From assembly GCA_003695745.1 (NCBI GenBank), contig RFHW01000100.1:1-14256 (forward strand): DNA of 14,256 bases, written 5' to 3'. The number at the start of each line of letters is the position of its first letter. Positions within the stretch are counted from its first letter, which is position 1. Shown piece after piece: positions 1 through 7,351 of this stretch. The notes under the pieces were generated by a model. The model did no database searches and was not told where the DNA came from. It worked only from the letters and a program-made list of their open reading frames with translations. The DNA is from Methanobacteriota archaeon. Lineage in GTDB: Archaea > Hydrothermarchaeota > Hydrothermarchaeia > Hydrothermarchaeales > SZUA-236. The translations under genes were made by a program, and so were the position numbers.

Positions 1-1181
1 AGGAACCCCTGTGCCCAGTTGAGGATGGTCTCTTTCTTCATGACCTGCTTCACGAAGTCAAGGGGCCTGTCCGTATCCGCATATTGTGTCATGAGCTCCG
101 GGATCCCCTCCTCCTTGACGAGCCTGAAGAGCTGGTCCAGCTCACTGTCCGATGCTGAAGCAAGGAGGTTCTTCAAAAAGAGGTGCGCCATGAGCTCCTT
201 CTCAAGCTCGGCCCGCCACCTCTGATCATACTCACGGCTAAGGAAGTCCTTTGAAAAACTGTTTTCCTCTATCGCCCGCGCCGCAGCCCGCGCCGCAGCC
301 CTTGCGCATATCCCGCCTGTCACCACGCCCCCGCCTGTGCTTGCCTTGGTCTGCCCGGCGGCATCGCCAACGAGCATCACCCTGTCGGCAACGGTTGTCT
401 CCAGGGGGCCGCCCACAGGTATGGCGCCGGTGTTGAGCTCAAGGATGCTCTTTGAAGGGATCTTTTTGCCGGCCACAGGATGCTCTTTCATAAAACGCCT
501 GAGAAGCTCACCGGGGGTCGCACCCCCGCCTCCGCCTGTCCCCACCCCTATCTCACAGACCTCTCCCTTCGGCAGTATCCAGCCGTAGAAGCCCGGCGCA
601 TATCTCCTGCCGAAGTAGACCTCTGCCACGTCCTCCTCCACCTCGGCCTCCGGGACCTCCACCTGAAGGGCGGAGACAAAGGCGGTCTGTCGCTTGAGCC
701 CAGCCCACTTCGCCACATTCGAGCCAGCGCCGTCTGCGCCGATCAAAAGCTTCGCTTTCAGCGTCTTCTCCAGGCCCATCTCGTTTACCTTGAGATGGAT
801 GGCGCCGTCTACTTTCAAACCCGTGGCATGGCTCTTGAGCCTGATCTCCGCCCCGGCACGGACAGCCTCCTTGGCAAGCTCCTTGTCAAAGAGCTTGCGC
901 TCCACCACACGGGCCCGATCCTGCCTTGAGTAGGCGAGGAAATCCTCCCCGCCGGGGGAGTAGAAACGCCCGCCCCTTATGGTGGAGCATATGAGGTGGT
1001 CCCTGACCCTGACGCCGAGCTGCTCCAGACCCCGGATGCTGAAGAGCCCGCTGCACTTCACAGGATAGCCTATCTCCTGGCTCTTCTCGATCACACAGAC
1101 ATCCAGCCCCTCCATGGCAGCATCACGGGCAGCTATAAGCCCGGCAGGCCCTCCGCCGACGATCAAGAGGTCGTAATCCAT
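1..1181 (-). CDS. Geranylgeranyl reductase family flavoprotein (partial, 3' end outside window)
   Basis: Translating the minus strand from the ATG at 1181 gives 393 open codons running off the left edge. The N-terminus has a Rossmann FAD site, GGGPAG at residues 9-14, then the family's YPVKCSGLFS stretch (39-48), GADGAGSNVAKWAG (148-161), FYGWILPKGE (198-207, matching the family YxWxFPK motif) and the second FAD motif VMLVGDAAGQ (268-277) followed by TGGG. Enzymes of this family saturate the geranylgeranyl chains of archaeal ether lipids (digeranylgeranylglycerophospholipid reductase) or, in some paralogs, other isoprenoids. The substrate here is inferred from the family only. A TATA box fits a near-leaderless transcript starting next to this ATG. 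A perfect 12-bp tandem duplication lengthens an alanine/arginine helix after the second FAD motif. The family assignment is firm; the exact substrate is not. Confidence 0.9.
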   Translation of the reverse strand, partial: MDYDLLIVGGGPAGLIAARDAAMEGLDVCVIEKSQEIGYPVKCSGLFSIRGLEQLGVRVRDHLICSTIRGGRFYSPGGEDFLAYSRQDRARVVERKLFDKELAKEAVRAGAEIRLKSHATGLKVDGAIHLKVNEMGLEKTLKAKLLIGADGAGSNVAKWAGLKRQTAFVSALQVEVPEAEVEEDVAEVYFGRRYAPGFYGWILPKGEVCEIGVGTGGGGGATPGELLRRFMKEHPVAGKKIPSKSILELNTGAIPVGGPLETTVADRVMLVGDAAGQTKASTGGGVVTGGICARAAARAAARAIEENSFSKDFLSREYDQRWRAELEKELMAHLFLKNLLASASDSELDQLFRLVKEEGIPELMTQYADTDRPLDFVKQVMKKETILNWAQGF

Positions 1182-1205
1182 GTTAATAGGGGCATACAAA
1201 CGGCG

Positions 1206-1213
1206 TATATAAA
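1206..1213 (-). promoter_or_regulatory. TATA box for the geranylgeranyl reductase gene
   Basis: Read on the minus strand this is TTTATATA, a perfect archaeal TATA consensus. Its centre is about 28 nt from the ATG at 1181, so the transcript would start almost at the start codon (leaderless or nearly so). Confidence 0.65.
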
Positions 1214-1241
1214 ACTGATGCCGCAAAGAGGGCTCAATCTA

Positions 1242-1249
1242 TTTATATT
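1242..1249 (+). promoter_or_regulatory. TATA box for the triple-repeat protein gene
   Basis: TTTATATT is centred about 27 nt before the ATG at 1273. This predicts a leaderless mRNA from that ATG, and argues against the in-frame ATG at 1255, which would lie upstream of the predicted transcript start. Confidence 0.55.
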
Positions 1250-1272
1250 GGCGCATGGAAAAATATAGGCAT

Positions 1273-1713
1273 ATGGAAAGCCGTGACCACGCCGGTATGG
1301 TGGCCGCCATCCTGACTGCGGGATATATAATCAAGACAGAGTCAGAGGCCGAGGACCTTGCCCGGACAGCGGAGATCTACCGGGATATTAAAAAACGCTA
1401 TGAAGGGATGGCCGGCAGCGTGGAGGATGAGGAGCTGAGCCTGATGGCTGCGGTGCTCACAGCAGGGCAGATAGTCAACGCCTCCACAGAGGTGGCTGGA
1501 GTCGAGGCGGTTATGGATGATTTCACATGTACAAGAAGGATCCTCCTGGAAATGGAGAAGAGATATCCCGGCTTTCTCAGCGAAAAGGCGGAGCTCAACA
1601 TCATCGCCTCTGTCCTCGTGGCAGGCCTGATAATCAACACCACAGACTGGGAGGAGGGCATAATGGACAATATGCTCGCCCTCAGAGATTGCAAGAATAT
1701 CCTGAAGGGATAG
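1273..1713 (+). CDS. Hypothetical protein with three tandem helical repeats
   Basis: This 146-residue acidic protein is soluble-looking, with no signal peptide and no long hydrophobic span. I do not recognise its family. It is built from three copies of one unit. The anchor motif is [MI]xA[AS][VI]LxAGxI[IV], seen as VAAILTAGYII (10-20), MAAVLTAGQIV (58-68) and IASVLVAGLII (111-121). Each copy is followed by an acidic stretch and a second predicted helix ending near a basic/aromatic KKRY, EKRY or CKNI. The spacing of 49 and 53 residues suggests three helical hairpins, perhaps a small all-alpha bundle. I chose the ATG at 1273 over 1255 because of the TATA position. It ends in TAG, one base before the stop of the convergent DUF2769-like gene. 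A real gene is likely; function unknown. Confidence 0.7.
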   Translation: MESRDHAGMVAAILTAGYIIKTESEAEDLARTAEIYRDIKKRYEGMAGSVEDEELSLMAAVLTAGQIVNASTEVAGVEAVMDDFTCTRRILLEMEKRYPGFLSEKAELNIIASVLVAGLIINTTDWEEGIMDNMLALRDCKNILKG

Positions 1714-1714
1714 G

Positions 1715-2014
1715 CTATTTCTTCTCAGCCGCAGAGAGCTCCCTTGCCGCGCCCCCTGTGCAGTAGTACTGCCATCGCAGCGACATGGCGCCGGTTATGG
1801 GGCAGCCGGGGCAGAGGCAGCCTTTCTCCTCTGTTATCTTGCTGCTTTTTCCTGTGGCGCAGAAGCCGTAGTCTGTCTCGCCTGTGCCGGTGTAGCTCGG
1901 ACAGTTTCCGCAGAAGTTCTTGCAAACGCCTTTTACTTCCTCAATCTTATTTGCCCGCTCTTCCTCGGACATCCCGGCCATTGCAGCCATCTTCTCCTCA
2001 AAGGTCTCAGCCAT
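1715..2014 (-). CDS. DUF2769-like small protein with eight cysteines
   Basis: This 99-residue protein has a charged helical N-terminus (1-29) and then a cysteine-rich core: C31-x3-C35-x2-C38-P-S-Y, C52, the compact C66-L-C68-x2-C71-P and C85. The order CxxxCxxCPSY, FCxxGKS, GCLCxxCP and YYC matches my recollection of DUF2769, a family of unknown function known mainly from methanogenic archaea. Eight cysteines could bind zinc or an Fe-S centre, but there is no direct evidence for which. The start is supported by a Shine-Dalgarno-like GGATGTGA six bases before the ATG, and a TATA box predicts a leader of about 26 nt. The gene is convergent with the triple-repeat protein; the two stops nearly touch. 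Confidence 0.75.
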   Translation of the reverse strand: MAETFEEKMAAMAGMSEEERANKIEEVKGVCKNFCGNCPSYTGTGETDYGFCATGKSSKITEEKGCLCPGCPITGAMSLRWQYYCTGGAARELSAAEKK

Positions 2015-2020
2015 ATATAT

Positions 2021-2028
2021 TCACATCC
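2021..2028 (-). promoter_or_regulatory. Ribosome binding site of the DUF2769-like gene
   Basis: The minus strand reads GGATGTGA, one mismatch from GGAGGTGA, ending six bases before the ATG at 2014. It fixes the start codon and marks this gene as leadered, unlike its apparently leaderless neighbours. Confidence 0.55.
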
Positions 2029-2062
2029 GCCGGTGTTCTATTGCTATGATGAATGGCATTGC

Positions 2063-2070
2063 TTTTATAA
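2063..2070 (-). promoter_or_regulatory. TATA box for the DUF2769-like gene
   Basis: TTATAAAA on the minus strand, centred about 26 nt before a predicted transcript start near 2040. This leaves a leader of about 26 nt that contains the ribosome binding site. Confidence 0.5.
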
Positions 2071-2101
2071 TTTAGGGCCCTTTTGCCGGCCTCTGGCTCT
2101 C

Positions 2102-2482
2102 TCACCCATATATCAGGCGGGCAACGAGCAGCATGCTCCAGAGGAAGGCGAGGAGAAAGAGGGTCATAGCCCCCTTGATGAGCCCGCCCCTGTCCGTATA
2201 TTCCAGCTCCTGTTTTTCAGATCCGAACCTCTGCTCATAGGCAGCTGCCTTCCTGTAGGCGTCATAGGTCATGAGGGCTGCGCCGATGAAGGTGCCCAGG
2301 CCGAGGGTCGCATATCCTGCAAAGACGATGATCACCGTGTATTTGAGCCCTTTGAGGCCCTCTCCATTGAGCCAGTATCCGGCAGGCGCAAGGATGGCCG
2401 TGGCCATAGCAATCCATAGGGGTCCGAGCCCATGTCTCTTCGCTCTTACAAGCCACAGCTCATAGGGGCGGGTCATAAACAT
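2102..2482 (-). CDS. Hypothetical three-helix membrane protein (N-terminus uncertain)
   Basis: The open frame encodes 126 residues with three hydrophobic spans, at roughly 21-38, 47-72 and 102-124. A polar cytoplasmic-type loop lies between spans two and three (YRKAAAYEQRFGSEKQELEY). I do not recognise a family, and nothing catalytic is visible. The ATG at 2482 lacks a good ribosome binding site; GGAG lies about 13 bases upstream. In another frame directly upstream, an ATG at 2540 opens a 26-codon segment that would fuse smoothly to this protein if one base of the four-base C run (2465-2468, GGGG on the plus strand) were removed. The true protein may therefore be longer by about 20 residues, with an indel in this sequence. 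It is divergent from the pheS operon. Confidence 0.6.
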   Translation of the reverse strand: MFMTRPYELWLVRAKRHGLGPLWIAMATAILAPAGYWLNGEGLKGLKYTVIIVFAGYATLGLGTFIGAALMTYDAYRKAAAYEQRFGSEKQELEYTDRGGLIKGAMTLFLLAFLWSMLLVARLIYG

Positions 2483-2540
2483 GTCTGGGCCGCTCCATCC
2501 TGTTAACTCTTTCCATTATCCTGCTTTCCAAGCGGTCCAT
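2460..2540 (-). other. Candidate displaced N-terminus of the three-helix membrane protein
   Basis: From the ATG at 2540 the minus strand encodes 26 residues, beginning MDRLESRIMERVNRMERPRH and ending VYDPPL before TGA. It overlaps the start of the membrane-protein frame. Deleting one base in the C run at 2465-2468 would give VYDPPYELWLVRAKRHG, joining the two frames without a break. TATTTAAG at 2591-2584 (minus) would give a leader of about 21 nt to this ATG. It could instead be a short upstream ORF. Confidence 0.4.
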
Positions 2541-2583
2541 AACGGGGGGATGTTTCTGGAACAGCCTCCGGAGTGGGTTAAAG

Positions 2584-2591
2584 CTTAAATA
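2584..2591 (+). promoter_or_regulatory. TATA-like box for the pheS operon
   Basis: CTTAAATA is centred about 27 nt before the ATG at 2615, predicting a leaderless mRNA. Read on the other strand as TATTTAAG, the same site could serve the divergent membrane-protein gene. The rest of the 2541-2608 gap shows nothing else I can identify. Confidence 0.45.
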
Positions 2592-2614
2592 GGATTAGCA
2601 TCGAGAGGATGGGT

Positions 2615-2884
2615 ATGGCATTGAATGTAAGGCTTATCACCCTCATAGGGGTCCTCCTTTTCCTCTTCACAGCCTATTATCTTGAGAAACAATATGAGAA
2701 GGGGGAGATATTCTGGATATACTCCCTGCTCTCAGCCCTCTTCGGGGTCTTCAGCGCATACACCGTTGTTGCAGAGCACCCTTCAAAACAGTACTTCATC
2801 CCTTTAACGGTGGTGACGGTGGTCATGGCGATCCTCTATTATCAGGCAGATGAGCCGGAAGGCGCTGCCACAGAGCCGGGTTGA
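2615..2884 (+). CDS. Hypothetical small membrane protein, first gene of the pheS operon
   Basis: This 89-residue protein has three predicted transmembrane helices, at about 5-22, 32-52 and 60-78, and a short acidic tail (QADEPEGAATEPG). The connecting loops are very short, so nearly the whole protein sits in the membrane. I do not recognise a family. I chose the ATG at 2615 over the in-frame ATG at 2609 because the upstream TATA-like box places the transcript start near 2613. Its TGA overlaps the pheS start by one base (TGATG), implying translational coupling to pheS. Function unknown. Confidence 0.65.
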   Translation: MALNVRLITLIGVLLFLFTAYYLEKQYEKGEIFWIYSLLSALFGVFSAYTVVAEHPSKQYFIPLTVVTVVMAILYYQADEPEGAATEPG

Positions 2885-4368
2885 TGCCCATGGAGGAGCT
2901 CCATCCCCTTGAGGCAGGGGTCCTAGCTGCGCTGAAAGATGGTGACGGAGCCACGCCCGAGGACATAGCGGCAGCGGCGGAGCTGGACATAAACAGTGTG
3001 ATGCGCGCCCTCAACTGGCTCTCCACAAAGGGGCTTGTGAAGATCGAGGAGTCCTTTGATGAGATCATATCCCTGGGCAGGGAGGGTGCGGAGTATGCCA
3101 GGAAAGGGCTGCCTGAGAGGAGGGCTGCAGAGCTTCTGAAGAGCGGGGATAAGAGTATTGCAGAGCTGCAATCGGCCCTGCCGTCCCACGAGGTTCCAAT
3201 AGCCATTGGGTGGCTGAAAAAGAAGGGCATGGCAACGTTGGCGAAGGGCGTGCTCAGCCTGACAGATGCTGGCAGGGTGGAGGGGCCTGATGAAAAACTG
3301 CTTAAGGTGCTTGAAGCTGGCAGGGCAAGGCGTTCAGAGCTTCCAAAGGAGCTTCAGGAATGGATAAAGCCTCTTTCCACAAGGAAGGATGTGCTGAAGA
3401 TCGAGGAGAGGATCGAAAGGAGGGTGTCCCTCACCGCGAGGGGGCGGGAGGTTCTGAAAAAAGGCCTTAAAGAGACAGGCGCAGGCCAGCTCACCCATGA
3501 GATGTTGAAGAGCGGCAGCTGGAAGGGGAAGAGCTTCAGACGATACGATGTGTCTGCAGAGGTGGCGGCGGCCCTTACCTCGAAGCTCCACCCTCTCACA
3601 AGGACGATCGAGGAGATCTCGGAGATCTTCGTCTCAATGGGCTTTCAGGAGATCGAAGGCCCTCTGGTGGAATCCTGTTTCTGGAACTTCGACGCCCTCT
3701 TCGTGCCGCAGGACCACCCTGCGCGGGAGATGCAGGACACCTTCTATCTTGAGAGGCCCGGGGAGGCAAGGCTCCCTGATGAGAGGATAATCTCAGCGGT
3801 GGCGGCGGCCCATGAGAACGGCGGCGGGACGGGCTCAGAGGGCTGGCGCTATAGGTGGAACAAGAGCCTCGCCTCTAAAACACTGCTCAGGACCCATACA
3901 ACGGCGACCACCATACGCCATCTCGCCAGGAAGGAGCCGCTGCCCATAAAGGTCTTTTCCATAGGCCGGGTGTTCAGGAACGAGAGGATATCCTTCAAGC
4001 ACCTGCCTGAGTTCCATCAGATCGAGGGGATCGTGGTGGGTGATGTGAATTTCAAGAACCTTTTGGGCATTCTCAGGGAGTTCTATGCCCGGATGGGCTT
4101 TGAGAAGATTCGTTTCCGCCCGGCCTATTTCCCCTATACAGAGCCCTCCCTTGAGGTTGAGGTCTATTTTGAGGAGAAGAAGAGCTGGATCGAGCTTGGC
4201 GGCGCCGGCATATTCAGGCCGGAGGTCTCGGAGACCCTTGGCATAGAGCATCCTGTGCTGGCATGGGGCCTCGGGCTTGAGAGGCTTGCAATGCTCAGGC
4301 TCGACCTCACAGACATCCGGATGTTCTACCGGAGCGACATCGACTGGCTCAGAGGCCTGCCCCTGTAG
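2884..4368 (+). CDS. pheS: Phenylalanyl-tRNA synthetase alpha subunit, archaeal type
   Basis: The catalytic subunit of the alpha2-beta2 enzyme that charges tRNA(Phe), 494 residues, the usual length for archaeal/eukaryotic-type PheS. The first 220 residues are predicted winged-helix modules (for example DINSVMRALNWLSTKGLV near 36-53). The class II catalytic core follows: HPLTRTIEEI (236-245), the motif 1 region, LLRTHTTATT (334-343), motif 2 VFRNERISFKHLPEFHQIEG (363-382) and motif 3 GLGLERLAM (462-470). Start candidates are TTG 2881, ATG 2884 and ATG 2890; I prefer 2884 because it forms TGATG with the upstream stop. The beta-subunit gene pheT is not adjacent, because cofG follows after 8 bp. 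The gene ends in TAG with an in-register TGA one codon later. Confidence 0.95.
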   Translation: MPMEELHPLEAGVLAALKDGDGATPEDIAAAAELDINSVMRALNWLSTKGLVKIEESFDEIISLGREGAEYARKGLPERRAAELLKSGDKSIAELQSALPSHEVPIAIGWLKKKGMATLAKGVLSLTDAGRVEGPDEKLLKVLEAGRARRSELPKELQEWIKPLSTRKDVLKIEERIERRVSLTARGREVLKKGLKETGAGQLTHEMLKSGSWKGKSFRRYDVSAEVAAALTSKLHPLTRTIEEISEIFVSMGFQEIEGPLVESCFWNFDALFVPQDHPAREMQDTFYLERPGEARLPDERIISAVAAAHENGGGTGSEGWRYRWNKSLASKTLLRTHTTATTIRHLARKEPLPIKVFSIGRVFRNERISFKHLPEFHQIEGIVVGDVNFKNLLGILREFYARMGFEKIRFRPAYFPYTEPSLEVEVYFEEKKSWIELGGAGIFRPEVSETLGIEHPVLAWGLGLERLAMLRLDLTDIRMFYRSDIDWLRGLPL

Positions 4369-4376
4369 ATCTGACC

Positions 4377-5378
4377 ATGCAAAGAAAGTACGTCACCTTT
4401 TCAAAGAACGTTTTCATCCCCCTCACAGATGCCTGCAGGAACCGCTGCAGCTACTGCGGCTTTCGCTCTGACGCCCCCACGATCATGGGCCGGGATGCCG
4501 TGCTGGAGCTCCTGAGGAGGGGGTCTGCGGCAGGCTGTAAAGAGGCGCTTTTCACCTTCGGCGAGGCGCCGGAGGTCTATCCTGAGATAAAGGCGAGGCT
4601 TGAGGAATGGGGCTATGAGAGGGTGATAGACTATCTCTATGACCTCTGTCTCGACGCCATAGACATGGGGCTTCTGCCGCACAGCAACCCGGGTGTAGTC
4701 ACAAGAAAGGACCTTGAGCTCCTGCAGGATGTGAACGCCTCCATGGGGCTGATGCTTGAGTCTTCAAGCCCGCGGCTCTGTGAGGAGGGCATGCCCCACG
4801 AAAAGAGCCCGGGGAAGCTACCGAAGGCAAGGCTTAAGGTGCTGGAAGAGGCCGGCAGGCTCGGGATACCCTTCACAACCGGTGTTTTAATCGGTATCGG
4901 CGAGACAGAGGAGGAGGTCAAGGAGTCCCTCCAGGCCATTTGGAGGGTCCATGACAGACACGGCCATATCCAGGAGATCATCATCCAGAACTTCAGGCCG
5001 AAATCAGGGACCCCTATGGCAGGCTATCCTGAGCCCCCTCTGTCCAGGCTCATAGACGCCCTTGAGTATGCGCGGGAGCTCTTCCCGGATACAGGGCTGC
5101 AGGTCCCGCCCAACCTGAATCCCGGCAGGATGGGCCTGTTCCTCCGCCACGGCGCAAACGACTTTGGCGGCATCTCGCCGGTGACACCGGATTTTGTTAA
5201 TCCCGATGACAGATGGCCAAGGGAGGGGCATCTCCGCAGGGCGGCTGAGAAGGAGGGATACCGTCTGCGGGAGAGGCTTCCTGTCTACCCGGGATTCATT
5301 GCCTTCGTGCCAGAAAGGTTAAAAACCATTGTGGCAAGCTATGTGGACAAGGACGGTTTTGTGAATGCTGCTCGTTGA
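4377..5378 (+). CDS. cofG: FO synthase subunit 1 (7,8-didemethyl-8-hydroxy-5-deazariboflavin synthase), radical SAM
   Basis: CofG works with CofH to make FO, the deazaflavin chromophore of coenzyme F420, from tyrosine and a ribityl-diaminouracil. The 333-residue protein has the radical SAM cluster motif C20-x3-C24-x2-C27 (TDACRNRCSYCGF), then GEAPE, a GVLIGIGET segment near 165-173 typical of this radical SAM branch, QNFRPKSGTPM near 205-215 and a C-terminal ANDFGGISPVTPDFVNP stretch diagnostic of the CofG/CofH family. The order CofG then CofH, with a 14-bp overlap, supports the call over menaquinone-pathway relatives. The ATG lies 8 bp after the pheS stop. Confidence 0.95.
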   Translation: MQRKYVTFSKNVFIPLTDACRNRCSYCGFRSDAPTIMGRDAVLELLRRGSAAGCKEALFTFGEAPEVYPEIKARLEEWGYERVIDYLYDLCLDAIDMGLLPHSNPGVVTRKDLELLQDVNASMGLMLESSSPRLCEEGMPHEKSPGKLPKARLKVLEEAGRLGIPFTTGVLIGIGETEEEVKESLQAIWRVHDRHGHIQEIIIQNFRPKSGTPMAGYPEPPLSRLIDALEYARELFPDTGLQVPPNLNPGRMGLFLRHGANDFGGISPVTPDFVNPDDRWPREGHLRRAAEKEGYRLRERLPVYPGFIAFVPERLKTIVASYVDKDGFVNAAR

Positions 5379-6453
5379 AGAGGAACTCAGCGGTATCCTT
5401 GAGAAAAGGCTCTCAGGAGGGAGGATATCAAAGGAGGAGGCCTATAGGCTGCTCCTCTCCGGATCCCTCTTTTCCCTTGGAGAGGCGGCAGACCGTCTGC
5501 GGGAGAAGAGCTGCGGGGACAGGGTCTCCTACGTGGTCAACAGAAACATCAATTTCACAAACATCTGCACCGGCAGCTGCAGCTTCTGCGCGTATCGCGT
5601 GAGAAAGGGGGATCCATCGGGCTACCTCATGTCCCATGAGCGGATACTGCGTCTGGTGGAGGAGGCTGTGGCAGTTGGAGCCACGGAGGTGTGCATACAG
5701 GGCGGCCTGAACCCTGACATCGGCATAGACTACTACACCGGGATGCTTGAGACCATCACATCCAGCTTTGACATCCACATCCATGCCTTTTCGCCCATGG
5801 AGGTCTTCTACATGGCTGAGAAGAGCGGCCTCGGCATAGCTGAGACCCTCAGGCTTCTGAAGGAGAAGGGGCTTGGCTCCATGCCCGGAACCGCTGCCGA
5901 GATCCTTGACAGAGAGGTGCGGGAGGAGATATGCCCCCGAAAGATAACCGCTGAGGAGTGGGTGGACATAGTAAAGACCGCCCACCACCTCGGCATACCC
6001 ACCACCGCGACCATGCTATACGGCCACGTGGAGCGGCCTGAGCACAGGATAAACCACCTTGACATCATCCGCAGGATACAGGACGAGACCGGCGGCTTCA
6101 CGGAATTCGTGCCCCTTTCATTCGTCCATTACAACACGCCCCTTGGAAAGGCGAATCCAGAGGCCCACGGCGCGTCCGGACTGGAGGACCTCATGGTCCA
6201 CGCCATATCAAGGCTCTTCCTCGACAACATACCCAATATACAGGCGTCGTGGGTAAAGCTGGGCTGGAAGCTGGCGCAGACAGCCCTTTTCTTCGGCGCC
6301 AACGACCTGGGCGGCACCCTTATGGACGAGAGCATAAGCCGGGCGGCAGGGCAGAAGGTGTCAATGATGGACGAGGCTCAGATGCGAAGGCTGATAGAGG
6401 ATGTGGGCAGAAAACCGGCTAGGCGCGACACATTATACCGGTTTCTGGAATAA
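5365..6453 (+). CDS. cofH: FO synthase subunit 2 (5-amino-6-(D-ribitylamino)uracil-L-tyrosine transferase), radical SAM
   Basis: CofH generates a tyrosine-derived radical adduct on the ribityl-diaminouracil that CofG then cyclises to FO. The 362-residue protein has an N-terminal helical part (1-55), then NINFTNIC with the cluster motif C68-x3-C72-x2-C75 (CTGSCSFCAYR), CIQGGLNPD near 112-120, HIHAFSPMEV near 137-146 and a C-terminal FFGANDLGGTLMDESISRAAG stretch (within about 310-335) typical of CofH and the related MqnC/MqnE group. Adjacency to cofG makes CofH the right member. Its ATG lies inside the end of cofG (14-bp overlap), so the pair is probably translated coupled. It ends in TAA. Confidence 0.94.
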   Translation: MLLVEEELSGILEKRLSGGRISKEEAYRLLLSGSLFSLGEAADRLREKSCGDRVSYVVNRNINFTNICTGSCSFCAYRVRKGDPSGYLMSHERILRLVEEAVAVGATEVCIQGGLNPDIGIDYYTGMLETITSSFDIHIHAFSPMEVFYMAEKSGLGIAETLRLLKEKGLGSMPGTAAEILDREVREEICPRKITAEEWVDIVKTAHHLGIPTTATMLYGHVERPEHRINHLDIIRRIQDETGGFTEFVPLSFVHYNTPLGKANPEAHGASGLEDLMVHAISRLFLDNIPNIQASWVKLGWKLAQTALFFGANDLGGTLMDESISRAAGQKVSMMDEAQMRRLIEDVGRKPARRDTLYRFLE

Positions 6454-6465
6454 GGGTGTTCAAGT

Positions 6466-7338
6466 ATGAAGATACGCTCTGAATGCATGCCCTGCCTCTT
6501 TGACAGGGCGAAGTTCGAGTGCGACCTCGCCTTTGGAGACGACGAGGCCGGGAAGCTTGAGGCGCTCATGGAGGTGGCCCGCTTTGCAGCCCGGAACATA
6601 GACCGGGAAACGGTCCCGGCCTTCATCGGGACAGAGCGCGGCAGGATCATCTCAAGGCTGAGCGGTGTGAAAGACCCCTATGCTGGCCTGAAGGCCGTGA
6701 GCAACAGGGCCGGCGAGGCGATCCTTCCAGAGGCAAAACAATATTATCAAAGGGCAGGGGACGGGCTCTTTGCCCTGCTGAAGATCGCTGCGGCTGCCAA
6801 CAGCATGGAATACGGTGTGCGGGGCCATGAATTTGACCACGACCACTTCAGATCAGAGTTCGCGGCGATCCTTGGGGAAGAGGTTTCAGGCAACCTGGAG
6901 AGGGTGAAAGAGCTGCTCGGCCGCTTTGACAGGGTCCTCTACATCCTTGACAACGCCGGCGAGGTGATAATCGACAGATTCGTGGTGGAGGAGCTTGAAG
7001 GGATGGGAAAGGAGGTGATTGTATCGCCGAAGTCAGAGCCTGTCATAAACGATGTCACGGCTGAGGAGCTGAGAGACCTTGGATTTGACATGGAGCGGGT
7101 CGTGCCCTCCGGCAGCTTTGTGGGCGTCTCCCTTGACGAGGCGCCGCAGGACTTCAAAGACCTCCTCTTCGACCCTGAGGTCCTTGTCATCGCAAAGGGC
7201 ATGGGCAACTACGAGACCCTCTCAGAGTTCGAGGACAGGCTCAAAGGCAGGCTCATATATGTCTTCAGGGCAAAGTGCCTGAGCGTCGCAGACAGCGCCG
7301 GCGTTGAGCGGGGCACGCTGGTCATCAAGGCAGTGTGA
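6466..7338 (+). CDS. DUF89 family metal-dependent phosphatase (damage-control type)
   Basis: This 290-residue protein has the hallmarks of the DUF89/ARMT1-like fold, archaeal branch: an N-terminal C7-x2-C10 pair (ECMPC), LDNAGEVIID (161-170) with the metal-binding Asp-Asn pair, SEPVINDVT (190-198) and VIAKGMGNYETL (241-252). DUF89 enzymes bind divalent metals and remove phosphate from damaged or surplus phosphometabolites. The archaeal substrate is not known to me. A GGTG ribosome binding site (6455-6458) lies seven bases before the ATG, 12 bp after cofH. Its place next to cofH may hint at a phosphorylated precursor in flavin or deazaflavin metabolism, but that is inference. Confidence 0.88.
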   Translation: MKIRSECMPCLFDRAKFECDLAFGDDEAGKLEALMEVARFAARNIDRETVPAFIGTERGRIISRLSGVKDPYAGLKAVSNRAGEAILPEAKQYYQRAGDGLFALLKIAAAANSMEYGVRGHEFDHDHFRSEFAAILGEEVSGNLERVKELLGRFDRVLYILDNAGEVIIDRFVVEELEGMGKEVIVSPKSEPVINDVTAEELRDLGFDMERVVPSGSFVGVSLDEAPQDFKDLLFDPEVLVIAKGMGNYETLSEFEDRLKGRLIYVFRAKCLSVADSAGVERGTLVIKAV

Positions 7339-7351
7339 CAGGGTGATGGGG

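Noticed and set aside
480..933. Plus-strand open frames of 149 and 79 codons
   Set aside because: They lie antisense to the geranylgeranyl reductase gene, which has clear FAD motifs through this stretch. No independent evidence supports them.
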